64,000 bases of DNA from PUPG01 sp041686485 (GTDB taxonomy: Bacteria > Bacteroidota > Bacteroidia > Bacteroidales > UBA7960), in assembly GCA_041686485.1 (NCBI GenBank), contig JAWLDT010000003.1, forward strand, positions 19,969 to 83,968, in the 5' to 3' direction. Position 1 is the first letter of the stretch; each line of letters opens with the position of its first letter. The notes beneath the pieces are model-generated. The model had not been told where the DNA came from and did not search any database. It was given only the letters and a program-made list of their open reading frames with translations. The translations under genes were made by a program, and so were the position numbers. Shown here piece after piece: positions 36,376 through 45,572 of this stretch.

Positions 36376-37788
36376 ATGAAAAAAATTATATTCGGAACAG
36401 ATGGCTGGCGGGCTGTGATTGCCAGAGATTTCACCACGGAAAATGTGGCCCGTATCGCCTGTGGAACAGCCCGCTGGGCGCTTCAACAAAAAGATGAACC
36501 AACCATTGTCGTGGGGCACGACTGCCGCTTCGGCGGGGAACTTTTCGCTGAGACGGTTGCCAGGGTGTTGACAAAACACAACATCAAGGTATTCATGGCA
36601 TCCACCTTTGTATCCGCTCCCATGATCTCCATGGGAACACTCCACACGAAAAGCCTGTTAGGCGTTTTTATCACCGCCAGCCATAACCCACCTGAATACA
36701 ATGGTTATAAGCTTAAAGGAAACTATGGTGGCCCATTGCTCGAACAACAGATCAAAGAAGTGGAAACGTATATTCCGGACAGCTACAGCAACAAAGAGCT
36801 GGATGACACCCGCCTGGAAGAGCTTCAAAAGGCAGGTTTACTTGAGTATATAGACATTGAAACGATGTACTGCAACCACCTGGAACAAACCTTCAACCTG
36901 GATGCTATCCGAAACTCAGGGATGCAGTTCGCTTTTGATGCCATGTATGGTTCCGGACAAAATGTAATGCGACGTCTTTTCCCCGACATCACGTTGCTGC
37001 ATTGTGAACGTCAGCCCCTGTTTGACGGCATCCCGCCTGAACCTCTCTCCAAAAATCTGAAAACGTTCAGCGAAACCATTCTGTCAAAAGGGAACATTGA
37101 CTGCGGTCTTGCCGTTGACGGCGATGCTGACAGAACCGCTCTCATGGACAGCAAAGGAGGCTATATAGACTCCCATCATGTTATCCTATTGCTTATCAAC
37201 TACCTGCACGCTGTCAAAAAAATGAAAGGGAAGGTGGTAACCGGGTTCTCCTCATCGGTCAAAATCAATAAGCTATGCGAACATTACCGTATCCCGCTGG
37301 ATATTGTAAAAATCGGGTTTAAGCATATCTGTGAGACCATGTTGCATGAGGACGTGATCGTTGGTGGAGAAGAATCGGGCGGTATTGCCGCCGGCGGACA
37401 TATACCCGAACGGGATGGCATTTATGTCGGTTTACTGATCTGGGAGGCAATGGTCACCAGCGGCAAGTCCCTGACAGAACTGATTGAGGAAGTATACGCC
37501 ATAACCGGACCTTTTGCGTTCGAACGATCCGACCTGACCATCGACCAGGCTGACAAAGAACGCATTGTTGACAATTGCAGGAATGGCCGCTACACCCAAT
37601 TCGGCAATTATGTGGTCCAACATACAGAAACCCTGGACGGCTTCAAATATTACTTTAGTGACAACCAGTGGCTCATGATCAGACCGTCGGGCACGGAACC
37701 GGTACTTCGCACCTACGCCGAAGGAGCCAACCGGGAAGAAGCCCTCGAGATACTCAATGCGGGTTACCAAACCATCATGAGTCAATAA
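36376..37788 (+). CDS. Phosphoglucomutase/phosphomannomutase family protein
   Basis: A 470-residue alpha-D-phosphohexomutase. It has all four family landmarks: the phosphoserine loop TASHNPP (Ser102), the metal loop DGDADRT, the sugar-binding loop GGEESGG and the phosphate-binding loop RPSGTEP. Enzymes of this family move phosphate between C1 and C6 of glucose, mannose or glucosamine; substrate choice cannot be decided, but GlmM usually has a different Ser loop, so a glucose or mannose phosphate is more likely. It starts 42 bases after mltG. Confidence 0.92.
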   Translation: MKKIIFGTDGWRAVIARDFTTENVARIACGTARWALQQKDEPTIVVGHDCRFGGELFAETVARVLTKHNIKVFMASTFVSAPMISMGTLHTKSLLGVFITASHNPPEYNGYKLKGNYGGPLLEQQIKEVETYIPDSYSNKELDDTRLEELQKAGLLEYIDIETMYCNHLEQTFNLDAIRNSGMQFAFDAMYGSGQNVMRRLFPDITLLHCERQPLFDGIPPEPLSKNLKTFSETILSKGNIDCGLAVDGDADRTALMDSKGGYIDSHHVILLLINYLHAVKKMKGKVVTGFSSSVKINKLCEHYRIPLDIVKIGFKHICETMLHEDVIVGGEESGGIAAGGHIPERDGIYVGLLIWEAMVTSGKSLTELIEEVYAITGPFAFERSDLTIDQADKERIVDNCRNGRYTQFGNYVVQHTETLDGFKYYFSDNQWLMIRPSGTEPVLRTYAEGANREEALEILNAGYQTIMSQ

Positions 37789-37922
37789 AAATATCTTTAT
37801 TATCTTTAGGCCATTGTTCATACACCTGTTATATATCACAACGTGACAACAAGCGTATGTATGCAACTAAATAAAGCAACAAAATCCATCAATCTACTTT
37901 TTTGTTAACCAACTATGCTATC

Positions 37923-40550
37923 ATGTTAATTTCAAGGTCTTTCCTAAGCAGTTTAATTCTTCTTCTATTAATCACCATCGGATTCAATAATACTTCCAAA
38001 GCCGGAGAGCTAACAACGCCAGAGGCGTTTTTCGGTTTTCAGCCCGGCGAGGACAGGAAGATGTTTCTGTATGAGCCCCTGATTGAATACCTGGACATCC
38101 TGCAACAGGAGTCTGAAAAAATGAAACTTGTGGAAAATGGCGCTTCACCCATGGGTAAGCCCATGTACATTGCCTTTGTATCCTCGGAAGAGAATATTGC
38201 CAATCTGGACAGGCTGCAAGAGATCAACCGGCGGCTTGCCCTTGATGGCGAGATTCCTGAAAATGAGCGACAGGAGCTGATTGATGAAGGAAAAGTGTTT
38301 GTACTTGTGACGCTGTCGATGCATTCAACAGAGGTGGCTCCCTCGCAGGCTGCTCCCCTGATGGCTTACAATCTGATTACCGGTACCGATAACGACCCGA
38401 AGCATTTGGAAGACGTGGTGTTTATGATGGTGCCAAACCATAACCCAGATGGCATGAATATGGTCGTGGAACATTACAATGAATACCTGGATACACCCTA
38501 CGAAGGCAGCTCCATGCCTGGTGTATACCATAAATACGTGGGACACAATATTAATCGTGATTTTGTCACCCTGACACAATCCGATAACCGGGCGGTAGCC
38601 GACATTTACAATCAGGACTGGTTTCCGCATGTGCTGGTTGAGAAGCACCAGATGGGAAGCACCGGTCCGCGCTATTTTGTACCACCAAATCACGATCCCA
38701 TTGCACAAAATATAGATGAGCTGCTCTGGAACTGGACATGGATCTTTGGCTCAAACATGTCGAACGACATGACTGCCCAGGGACTGAAAGGGATCAGCCA
38801 GCATTACCTTTTTGATGATTACTGGCCGGGATCCACACAAACCAGTACCTGGAAGAATGTGATCAGCCTGCTGACAGAAGCCGCAAGTGTACAGCTCGCC
38901 TCCCCCATATACATCGAACCCAACGAGTTGCAGGTTCGTGGAAAAGGGCTGTCCGAATATAAAAAGAGCATCAACTTCCCGGCACCATGGCCCGGCGGAT
39001 GGTGGACCTTTGATGACCTGATCACCTATGAGCTCGAATCCGTATATTCTTTGGTGAAAACAGGAGCCAACCACAAAGAAGATATCCTCAGCTTCCGAAA
39101 TGAAATGTGCAGAAAAGAGATCAATAAAGGCTTAACTGAGCCGCCTTATTATTATGTACTTCCCGAAGAGCAGCATGATAAGGGAGAACTGATTGCCATG
39201 CTCGAGCTGTTGGACCGTCATGGGGTAGATCTTTATCGCATGGATGCAGGTACCCTCCTGGAAAACCAGCAGGTCAACGCCGGTGATTTTATCATTCCCC
39301 TGGCACAACCCTTCAGGGCTTTCATCAAAGAGGTTATGGAAAGTCAGACCTTTCCGGTAAGAAAATATACGCCCGGTGGTGAGATGATTCGCCCTTACGA
39401 CATCACAAGCTGGTCACTTCCGCTGCACCGTGGAGTTAAGAGCATGGAAATCAATACATATTATGATACTGATGACCTGGCTTATTCCCAAATCAACCCT
39501 GAAGATATATCAGATTCACCTGCCCTGCCGGATGAACCGTTACTCTTGTTCAACGCCACCAATAATGAAAGTTTTAAAGCCGCTTTCATGGCAATGAATG
39601 CGGGAGCAGATGTATATCGTAATAAGGAAACGATTACGCACGAAGGCACAGTAATTCCCGCCGGCAGCTTTCTTGTCGATCACGACGCGAACAGGAATGA
39701 CCAAATGGAAACCATCATACAAAACCTGAATCTGTCACCGGTCGGACTGGAAGAAAATCCCGATGACATGTTCGCACCGCTCCGTATGCCAAGTATCGCA
39801 TTGTGCGAAACCAATTTTCATGATATGGATGCCGGATGGACCCGTTATCTTTTTGATACTTATGAAATTCCCTATGAGGTGTTGAATCCGGAAGATTTCA
39901 AAGAGACAGATCTGCATGGGCAATTTGATGTCATTGTTTTCCCGGATGCTTCCAAAGACAGGATAAAAAATGGTCATTACACCCGCAACGGAGAGGTATA
40001 CATTCCGTTCTACAATCCTGAATATATAGAGGGAATGGGTGATGAAGGCTGGCAAAATGTAATTCGTTTTATCGAGGAAGGCGGACATGCCATATCCTGG
40101 GCCGGCTCTACCGAGCTTTTCATGGGACTGATGCCTTCTGTTGATGAACAGGAACCTTTCCGTTTTCCGGTCAGGGATATTTCGTCGCGATTAAACGGAG
40201 ATGGCTTTTATTGCCCCGGCTCACTGTTAAAGATAACGCTTAAGGAGGATCATCCGGTGACATATGGCATGCAGGATGACATTGGGGTTTTCCACCGTAA
40301 TGGCCCTGTTTTTGCCACGTCCATACCTGATTTTGGTATGAAAAGAAGAGTTATCGGTCATTTTCCGGAAGAGGAAACGCTTTTACTGAGTGGTTACGCT
40401 GAAGAGACAGAATTGCTGGAACGCCAGGCGTCCATAGTGTGGCTGGAACGGGGATCGGGCTCGGCGGTGCTGTTTTCATTTGCACCCAACTTCAGGGGTT
40501 CCACACCGGTATCCAACAAGTTGATCTTCAACTCCCTGCTTATACAGTAG
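37923..40550 (+). CDS. Secreted M14-family zinc carboxypeptidase-like protein
   Basis: An 875-residue exported protein with signal peptide (about residues 1-27; start at 37923). The M14 domain shows the zinc pair His134 and Glu137 (HSTE), NHNPDGM and a later HQMG segment that may provide the third zinc ligand. After about residue 400 come further domains, including a Rossmann-like stretch that resembles a glutamine-amidotransferase fold (residues about 610-760: FDVIVFPDAS, FIEEGGHAISWAGS). Large M14 proteins of this build are common in Bacteroidota; whether they act as carboxypeptidases, or on other amides, is not clear. Confidence 0.86.
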   Translation: MLISRSFLSSLILLLLITIGFNNTSKAGELTTPEAFFGFQPGEDRKMFLYEPLIEYLDILQQESEKMKLVENGASPMGKPMYIAFVSSEENIANLDRLQEINRRLALDGEIPENERQELIDEGKVFVLVTLSMHSTEVAPSQAAPLMAYNLITGTDNDPKHLEDVVFMMVPNHNPDGMNMVVEHYNEYLDTPYEGSSMPGVYHKYVGHNINRDFVTLTQSDNRAVADIYNQDWFPHVLVEKHQMGSTGPRYFVPPNHDPIAQNIDELLWNWTWIFGSNMSNDMTAQGLKGISQHYLFDDYWPGSTQTSTWKNVISLLTEAASVQLASPIYIEPNELQVRGKGLSEYKKSINFPAPWPGGWWTFDDLITYELESVYSLVKTGANHKEDILSFRNEMCRKEINKGLTEPPYYYVLPEEQHDKGELIAMLELLDRHGVDLYRMDAGTLLENQQVNAGDFIIPLAQPFRAFIKEVMESQTFPVRKYTPGGEMIRPYDITSWSLPLHRGVKSMEINTYYDTDDLAYSQINPEDISDSPALPDEPLLLFNATNNESFKAAFMAMNAGADVYRNKETITHEGTVIPAGSFLVDHDANRNDQMETIIQNLNLSPVGLEENPDDMFAPLRMPSIALCETNFHDMDAGWTRYLFDTYEIPYEVLNPEDFKETDLHGQFDVIVFPDASKDRIKNGHYTRNGEVYIPFYNPEYIEGMGDEGWQNVIRFIEEGGHAISWAGSTELFMGLMPSVDEQEPFRFPVRDISSRLNGDGFYCPGSLLKITLKEDHPVTYGMQDDIGVFHRNGPVFATSIPDFGMKRRVIGHFPEEETLLLSGYAEETELLERQASIVWLERGSGSAVLFSFAPNFRGSTPVSNKLIFNSLLIQ

Positions 40551-40636
40551 TCACCTGAAAGGCCCGGGCCGATTATTTAGGAGATAATAATAACTGTTAA
40601 ACACACATTGCTCACGTTTGGTGAAGGGTGGAGCAG

Positions 40637-41944
40637 TTACAGGGAATTCAAAGAGCCTGGGTCAGGTTTTGCGTAGAGTTCATGTTCCCCGGCATATGTG
40701 ATGGTTACCTGAACAAACCGGCCGGGTGTGATGCCCGAAGCTTTTTCAATGAACACTTCGTTATCCACCTCGGGAGAGTCGTATTCCGTGCGGCCTACGA
40801 AGTAATCCTGCTCTTCCCGGTCAACAATGACCCGGTATGATTTACCGGATTTTGCCCGATTCAGGTTCTCCGATATCTCTGACTGGCGTGTCATGAGGGC
40901 ATCAGCACGCAGCTGTTTAACCTTTTCGGATATAGTGTTGTCCATGTTGAAGGCTGTTGTATCTTCTTCCGGTGAATAGGTAAAAACCCCGAGCCGCTCG
41001 AACCGGATCTCATTGATGAAATCCATCAGCTCCTGAAATGCCGCTTCTGTCTCGCCCGGGAACCCAACCATCATGGTTGTTCTTATGGCCACTTCGGGGT
41101 ATTGTTGTCTGAGCTTATGCATGAAGTCGAGAACCTGCTTTTTTCCATGCCCCCGGCGCATGGATTTTAGTACCTGATCGTTGATGTGCTGGAGGGGAAT
41201 GTCAAGGTAGTTACATATTTTGGGTTCAGCGATCATGAGTTGTAGTACTTCTTCAGGGAAACGGTTGGGATAGGCGTAATGCAAGCGTATCCATTCGATA
41301 CCGTCGACCTTTACCAGTTCTTTCAGCAACGATGCCAGCATAGGCTTCTTTTCCAGGTCCTGGCCATAGTAAGTCAGGTCCTGTGCCACGAGTATCAGCT
41401 CTTTCACGCCCTTCCGGGCGAGCCGGGATGCTTCATCAACCAGCTGGTCTACCGGCCGGGAGACATAAGGCCCGCGGATCATGGGAATAACACAAAAAGA
41501 ACAACTGCGATCGCAACCTTCAGCGATCTTTAGATACGCATAATGACCAGGGGTTGTAATAAAACGCTCGGAACTATCTTCATGATACTGTTCCTGAAGA
41601 TAATCAAACAGATCGCCCTGGTCATGCACACCAAACCAGGCATCCACCTCGGGGATCTCCAGCTTCAATTCGTCACGAAAACGTTCTGACAAACAGCCTG
41701 TTACAATCACTTCACGAACCATGCCCTGCTTCCTGGCTTCCAACACTTCCAGTATTGTATTGATGCTTTCTTCTTTGGCATCCTGAATGAAGCCGCAGGT
41801 ATTGACAACCACCATATCGGCCATGCCTTCCCCTTCGGGAACAACATCAAATCGATCAGCGGAAAGCTGTCCAAGGAGTTTTTCGGAATCCACAAGGTTT
41901 TTGGAGCAACCAAGGGTAATAAACTGAATGGTCTTTTTTTTCAC
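40637..41944 (-). CDS. rimO: Ribosomal protein S12 methylthiotransferase RimO
   Basis: A 435-residue radical SAM enzyme that adds a methylthio group to Asp of ribosomal protein S12. The N-terminal MTTase domain carries Cys13, Cys50 and Cys84 for the second [4Fe-4S] cluster; the radical SAM motif is C-x3-C-x2-C at Cys144, Cys148, Cys151 (CDRSCSFC). A C-terminal TRAM-like domain (about 370-430) follows. The start of the protein, MKKKTIQFITLGCSKNLVDSE, separates RimO from MiaB. It starts 15 bases after ftsY stops and is probably in the same operon. Confidence 0.96.
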   Translation of the reverse strand: MKKKTIQFITLGCSKNLVDSEKLLGQLSADRFDVVPEGEGMADMVVVNTCGFIQDAKEESINTILEVLEARKQGMVREVIVTGCLSERFRDELKLEIPEVDAWFGVHDQGDLFDYLQEQYHEDSSERFITTPGHYAYLKIAEGCDRSCSFCVIPMIRGPYVSRPVDQLVDEASRLARKGVKELILVAQDLTYYGQDLEKKPMLASLLKELVKVDGIEWIRLHYAYPNRFPEEVLQLMIAEPKICNYLDIPLQHINDQVLKSMRRGHGKKQVLDFMHKLRQQYPEVAIRTTMMVGFPGETEAAFQELMDFINEIRFERLGVFTYSPEEDTTAFNMDNTISEKVKQLRADALMTRQSEISENLNRAKSGKSYRVIVDREEQDYFVGRTEYDSPEVDNEVFIEKASGITPGRFVQVTITYAGEHELYAKPDPGSLNSL

Positions 41945-41959
41945 GTTGAGGGGGGTATA

Positions 41960-42907
41960 CTATTCAAACAGCGTTTCAACGAAAGCCTCCCGGTCAAAAA
42001 GCTGCAGGTCGTCAATACTTTCTCCAACGCCGATATATTTTACAGGCACGCTGAACTGATCACTCACGCCGATCACCACACCACCTTTGGCTGTGCCGTC
42101 AAGTTTGGTAATGGCCAGTGCGTTCACTTCTGTAACAGTAGTAAATTGTTTGGCCTGCTCAAACGCATTTTGTCCGGTGGAGCCATCCACGATCAGAAGC
42201 ACCTCATGGGGCGCGCCCGGGATGACCTTCTGCATCACACGTTTTATCTTACCAAGCTCCTTCATGAGATTGGTTTTGTTATGCAGGCGACCGGCCGTAT
42301 CTATAATGGCTACGTCCAGGTCATTCTTTACGGCATAATCAAGTGTTTCATATGCCACGGAAGCAGGGTCGGCTCCCATGCCCTGGTTTATGACAGGCAC
42401 GTCTGCCCTTTCCGCCCAGATGGTGAGCTGATCGACGGCGGCTGCCCGGAATGTGTCAGCGGCACCCATAACCGGCTTTTTACCGGCCATTTTAAACTGG
42501 TGTGCCAGCTTACCAATGGTGGTCGTTTTTCCGACACCGTTTACACCCACGACCATGATGACATAAGGCCGCTCGTTGCTTTCAGAAAGGATTTCTGAAA
42601 AATCACGGGATTGTTTTTCAAAAAGCAGTGCCGTAATCTCTTCCTTTAATATCCGGTTGAGCTCATCAATTCCAAGGTATTTATCACGGGCCACCCTTTC
42701 CTCGATGCGTTCGATAATCTTTACCGTTGTGTCAATGCCCACGTCGGAACTTACAAGTGCTTCTTCCAGCTCATCCAGAACGAGTGTATCCACCTTCGAA
42801 TGACCGGCAACAGTTTTTGAAAGCCTGGAAAAAAAATTGGAACGCGTCTTGGACAATCCCTTGTCAAGCTTTTCCTTTTTCTTCTTTTTGGAAAACATTT
42901 CGAACAT
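41960..42907 (-). CDS. ftsY: Signal recognition particle receptor FtsY
   Basis: The SRP receptor GTPase that delivers ribosomes to SecYEG. Short Bacteroidota form, about 315 residues, lacking the long acidic N-terminal domain of E. coli FtsY. The N-terminus is very basic (FSKKKKKEKLDKGLSK), suited to membrane contact. The NG domain shows GVNGVGKTTTIGKLA (G1), DTAGRLHNK (G3) and TKLDGTAKGG (G4). Start at 42907 is one of two nearby ATGs (42898 is the other). A terminator-like hairpin lies between this gene and the upstream DUF4295 gene. Confidence 0.95.
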   Translation of the reverse strand: MFEMFSKKKKKEKLDKGLSKTRSNFFSRLSKTVAGHSKVDTLVLDELEEALVSSDVGIDTTVKIIERIEERVARDKYLGIDELNRILKEEITALLFEKQSRDFSEILSESNERPYVIMVVGVNGVGKTTTIGKLAHQFKMAGKKPVMGAADTFRAAAVDQLTIWAERADVPVINQGMGADPASVAYETLDYAVKNDLDVAIIDTAGRLHNKTNLMKELGKIKRVMQKVIPGAPHEVLLIVDGSTGQNAFEQAKQFTTVTEVNALAITKLDGTAKGGVVIGVSDQFSVPVKYIGVGESIDDLQLFDREAFVETLFE

Positions 42908-42940
42908 GGTCAGGGTCGTTTTATATCTATTGGTAGACAC

Positions 42941-42981
42941 AAAATAAAATCAGACCTGCATCCGGCCGGGAAGCAGATCTG
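42941..42981 (-). terminator. Terminator-like hairpin between DUF4295 and ftsY
   Basis: CAGATCTGC (42981-42973, minus) pairs with GCAGGTCTG (42959-42951) with one mismatch; the inner bases CCGGCCGG can extend the stem. On the minus strand it is followed by ATTTTATTTT. It sits 34 bases before the ftsY start, so it may act as terminator or attenuator. Confidence 0.72.
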
Positions 42982-43008
42982 AAAAGCGTTATTCGAAAAA
43001 AAGAATAA

Positions 43009-43170
43009 CTATTTTTTCTTCTGTGCAAAAAATTCCTTTACCTTGTCGGAGTCAACAATATCTTCCTCAAAGGCATATGCGCCCGTCTTTTCAGATTTTT
43101 TCGCCCGGATTACCTTTGCATAACTTTTGCCGGCTCCGGTTTTTAGCGTTGCAACAACTTTCTTAGCCAT
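43009..43170 (-). CDS. DUF4295 family small protein
   Basis: A 53-residue basic protein (MAKKVVATLKTGAGKSYAK at its start; KVKEFFAQKKK at its end). DUF4295 is a Bacteroidota-specific family encoded next to ribosomal protein L33 and ftsY, as here, and thought to be a ribosome-associated factor; function is not established. The gene starts 12 bases after the rpmG stop, so they are co-transcribed. The N-terminal MAKK and lysine-rich composition fit an rRNA binder. Confidence 0.9.
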   Translation of the reverse strand: MAKKVVATLKTGAGKSYAKVIRAKKSEKTGAYAFEEDIVDSDKVKEFFAQKKK

Positions 43171-43182
43171 AACCTTAACCTT

Positions 43183-43371
43183 TTATTTAATTTCTCTGTG
43201 AACAGTCATTTTACGCAGGATGGGATTGTATTTTTTCAATTCCATCCTGTCAGGGGTGTTCTTTTTGTTTTTCTTGGTCACGTATCTGGAAGTGCCTGGC
43301 ATACCGCTGTTTTTGTGTTCTGTACACTCCAATATGACCTGTACCCTTGCTTCTTTCGTTTTCTTTGCCAT
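43183..43371 (-). CDS. rpmG: 50S ribosomal protein L33
   Basis: A 62-residue protein with the L33 landmarks: RVQVILECTEHK near the N-terminus, SRYVTKKNKKNTPDRMELKKY in the middle and KYNPILRKMTVHREIK at the end. Only one Cys is present, so this is the zinc-free form. It leads an operon with DUF4295, ftsY and rimO; rpmB (L28), which often precedes it in Bacteroidota, is not present upstream here. A clear promoter box lies 32 bases before the start. Confidence 0.97.
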   Translation of the reverse strand: MAKKTKEARVQVILECTEHKNSGMPGTSRYVTKKNKKNTPDRMELKKYNPILRKMTVHREIK

Positions 43372-43402
43372 GATTCAATCTACCTTTAGTTTTTCGGGAG
43401 TG

Positions 43403-43410
43403 CAAATATA
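43403..43410 (-). promoter_or_regulatory. Bacteroidota -7 promoter box of rpmG
   Basis: TATATTTG on the minus strand, 32 bases before the rpmG ATG. A TTG at 43435-43433 is 22 bases upstream. Confidence 0.65.
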
Positions 43411-43472
43411 TAACATTTTCGTAAAAAAACCGCAACGCATTTATACCAAACTTTAAAAATAAGGCGAAATTA

Positions 43473-43503
43473 TTTGCATTTTGCATCAAACTTGTTAATT
43501 TTG
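43473..43503 (+). promoter_or_regulatory. Promoter of the FKBP-type isomerase gene
   Basis: TTTG (43473-43476), 19 bases, then TAATTTTG (43496-43503): consensus Bacteroidota promoter, about 83 bases before the ATG. Confidence 0.72.
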
Positions 43504-43585
43504 CATTATAAATCAGACAGTTTCGGGATTTTCCTTTTATGATAAAGGTTAATCCCGTTCATTTTTAAACCTAAGACAAAATATT

Positions 43586-44086
43586 ATGACGCAATCCGAA
43601 GCCAAAGTTATTGCACTCACTTATGAGTTGCGCGAAGGGGGCCCTGAGGGAGAATTACTGGAATCTGTAAAGAAAGACCAACCTATTGAGTTTTTGTTTG
43701 GTGTAGGCCGCTTAAATGAGCGTTTTGAGCAAAATGTTAAAAACCTCGACGAAGGAGAATCGTTTGAGTTTGTCATAAAGTCAGATGAAGCTTATGGGCA
43801 GGTAAACGAGAATGCCGTGGTAGACCTCCCAAAAAGTATTTTTGTGATTGACGGCAAACTCGCCGAGGACCTGTTGGTAAAAGGCAATATTATCAACATG
43901 GAAGATCAGGAGGGTAATCCTCACCGGGGCAAAGTGATGGAAATAGGAGACGAAAGTGTGAAGATGGACTTCAATCATCCCCTTGCCGGGATGGACCTTC
44001 ATTTCCGCGGCGAAGTACTTAAGAAACGGGAGCCCACACAGGAAGAACTGGATCAGGGTTATGTGGATCCAAGACCTGAACAATAA
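43586..44086 (+). CDS. FKBP-type peptidyl-prolyl isomerase, SlyD-like
   Basis: A 166-residue cytoplasmic protein. It has the split FKBP core of SlyD-type isomerases: LTYELREGGPEGELLE, then PIEFLFGVGRLNERFE (flap start), an inserted IF domain (about residues 65-125, VVDLPKSIFV to VMEIGDESVKMDFNHPL) and LAGMDLHFRGEV. It accelerates proline isomerisation and acts as a folding helper. The His-rich metal-binding tail of E. coli SlyD is absent. Confidence 0.9.
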   Translation: MTQSEAKVIALTYELREGGPEGELLESVKKDQPIEFLFGVGRLNERFEQNVKNLDEGESFEFVIKSDEAYGQVNENAVVDLPKSIFVIDGKLAEDLLVKGNIINMEDQEGNPHRGKVMEIGDESVKMDFNHPLAGMDLHFRGEVLKKREPTQEELDQGYVDPRPEQ

Positions 44087-44107
44087 TAAATAGCATCCTC
44101 ATACTAA

Positions 44108-44145
44108 CAATAAGGGCTTTCTTTAATACAGGGAAGCCCTTATTG
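44108..44145. terminator. Bidirectional terminator between convergent genes
   Basis: CAATAAGGGCTT (44108-44119) pairs perfectly with AAGCCCTTATTG (44134-44145). It overlaps the stop codon of the minus-strand YbaN-like gene and serves both convergent transcripts. Confidence 0.82.
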
Positions 44146-44550
44146 TTTGGGGATGGTTTTGACAGAGAGGATATGCAGGGTCACACCGAAGGCAATAATC
44201 AGCAAGAGGAGACGCACCCACCATGCATTCACGGCAAAAATGGCTGAAAGGCTTATTGTAAACCACAACAGGAAAATAGAACCGCTTTTAATGGGACGTG
44301 TGGTGCTGCGGTATTTCTGGTAATTTAAGATATGTTCACCAAATGTGGGGTGTGTGATCAGCCAGTTATAAAACCTTTTGGAGCTGCGGGCATAGCAATA
44401 GGCCGACAATAAAAGGAAGGGTGTTGTTGGCAGCAATGGCAAGGGGATTCCGAGCATCCCGAGCCCAAATGCGATTGTACCCGCCAGAATCAGCCAAAAA
44501 CGGGTAAATGGTGATAGATTCCTGCCAAATGTCGGTTTTTTATCCGCCAT
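44140..44550 (-). CDS. YbaN/DUF454 family membrane protein
   Basis: A 136-residue inner-membrane protein with a basic N-terminus and about three to four hydrophobic segments. The family landmark is GMLGIPLPLLPTTPFLLLSAYCYARSS, seen here at about residues 31-57 (given only as landmark halves GIPLPLLPTTPFLL and SAYCYARSS). Function of DUF454 proteins is unknown. It is monocistronic and shares its terminator with the convergent FKBP gene. Confidence 0.9.
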   Translation of the reverse strand: MADKKPTFGRNLSPFTRFWLILAGTIAFGLGMLGIPLPLLPTTPFLLLSAYCYARSSKRFYNWLITHPTFGEHILNYQKYRSTTRPIKSGSIFLLWFTISLSAIFAVNAWWVRLLLLIIAFGVTLHILSVKTIPKQ

Positions 44551-44581
44551 CCAAATAAGTTATTAATTTTGTGACGATGCG

Positions 44582-45568
44582 ATGTATTTACACACGCAAA
44601 GTTCGAAAAAAAATGGTACCATGGATGAGCAGCCGGTAAACATAAATGAAGCTTTCTTAACGAGTTCGACCAATCATCGGTTCTTCACCATCAATTACCT
44701 TCCCGCGCATGTTGAGCCAAAAGGTATTGTTCAGATCATTCCGGGGATGGCTGAACATTCGGGGCGATACAAGGATTTTGCTCTTTTCCTGGCCGCTAAC
44801 GGATATGGCGTTTATATCTGCGACCATCCTGGTCAGGGTCAAACAGCAGGCAATCCCGAACTCACCGGAATAGCTGATAACAGTCGTGGCTGGCAGATCA
44901 TGCTCGAAAATGTTCGTGCCCTGTATACAAACATTCGAAAAACCCACACAGATAAACCCATTTTCCTTTTCGGACACAGCATGGGCTCCATCATTGCCCG
45001 CCACTATACAGCTCTCTACCCGGTATATATCCAGGGACTGATATTATCCGGCAGCTTTACCATGCCATCATGGCAACTAACCATCCTGCTGGCTTTTGTT
45101 CGTCTCAAAATCCTCTTTCAGGGCAGCAATAAAAAGAGCAGATGGCTTAACCATCTCTTTTACCATAATTTCAACCGTCACTTTAAAGATGCCCCTACCC
45201 TGTTTGAGTGGATCTCATCCGACAGGGACGAAACCGACAGCTATGTGGCAGACCCTTACTGCGGATTTTTCAATGCCAATGGTTTTTACAAAAATTTATT
45301 AAAAGGTATCATAGCCACGAAAAGAGCCGAAGAGCTTATCACCTACCGAAAAACCCTGCCAATATTGATTATGAGCGGGAAAGAAGATCCGGTAGGCCAT
45401 TTTGGGAAAGATGCCGTAAAATTGCATAAAAATTACTACGAGCAAAAATTTCAGAACCTGTCCCTGAAAATCTTTCAGGGGCGCCACGAGCTGTTGCACG
45501 AACAAAACAAAGACGTTGTTTACCAATACCTGCTTAACTGGCTCAACGAAAGCCTGGAGATAAAATAG
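44582..45568 (+). CDS. Alpha/beta hydrolase, monoacylglycerol-lipase-like
   Basis: A 328-residue serine hydrolase of the Hydrolase_4 group. GHSMGS holds the nucleophile Ser133; PGMAEHSGRY near residue 55 and DHPGQGQT near residue 85 are typical of lysophospholipase or monoacylglycerol lipase relatives. The acid is probably Asp in GKEDPVGHFG and the base His in GRHELLHEQ near the C-terminus. No signal peptide. An alternative ATG at 44621 would remove 13 residues. It converges with the universal stress gene with 4 bases between stops. Confidence 0.88.
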   Translation: MYLHTQSSKKNGTMDEQPVNINEAFLTSSTNHRFFTINYLPAHVEPKGIVQIIPGMAEHSGRYKDFALFLAANGYGVYICDHPGQGQTAGNPELTGIADNSRGWQIMLENVRALYTNIRKTHTDKPIFLFGHSMGSIIARHYTALYPVYIQGLILSGSFTMPSWQLTILLAFVRLKILFQGSNKKSRWLNHLFYHNFNRHFKDAPTLFEWISSDRDETDSYVADPYCGFFNANGFYKNLLKGIIATKRAEELITYRKTLPILIMSGKEDPVGHFGKDAVKLHKNYYEQKFQNLSLKIFQGRHELLHEQNKDVVYQYLLNWLNESLEIK

Positions 45569-45572
45569 CCGT

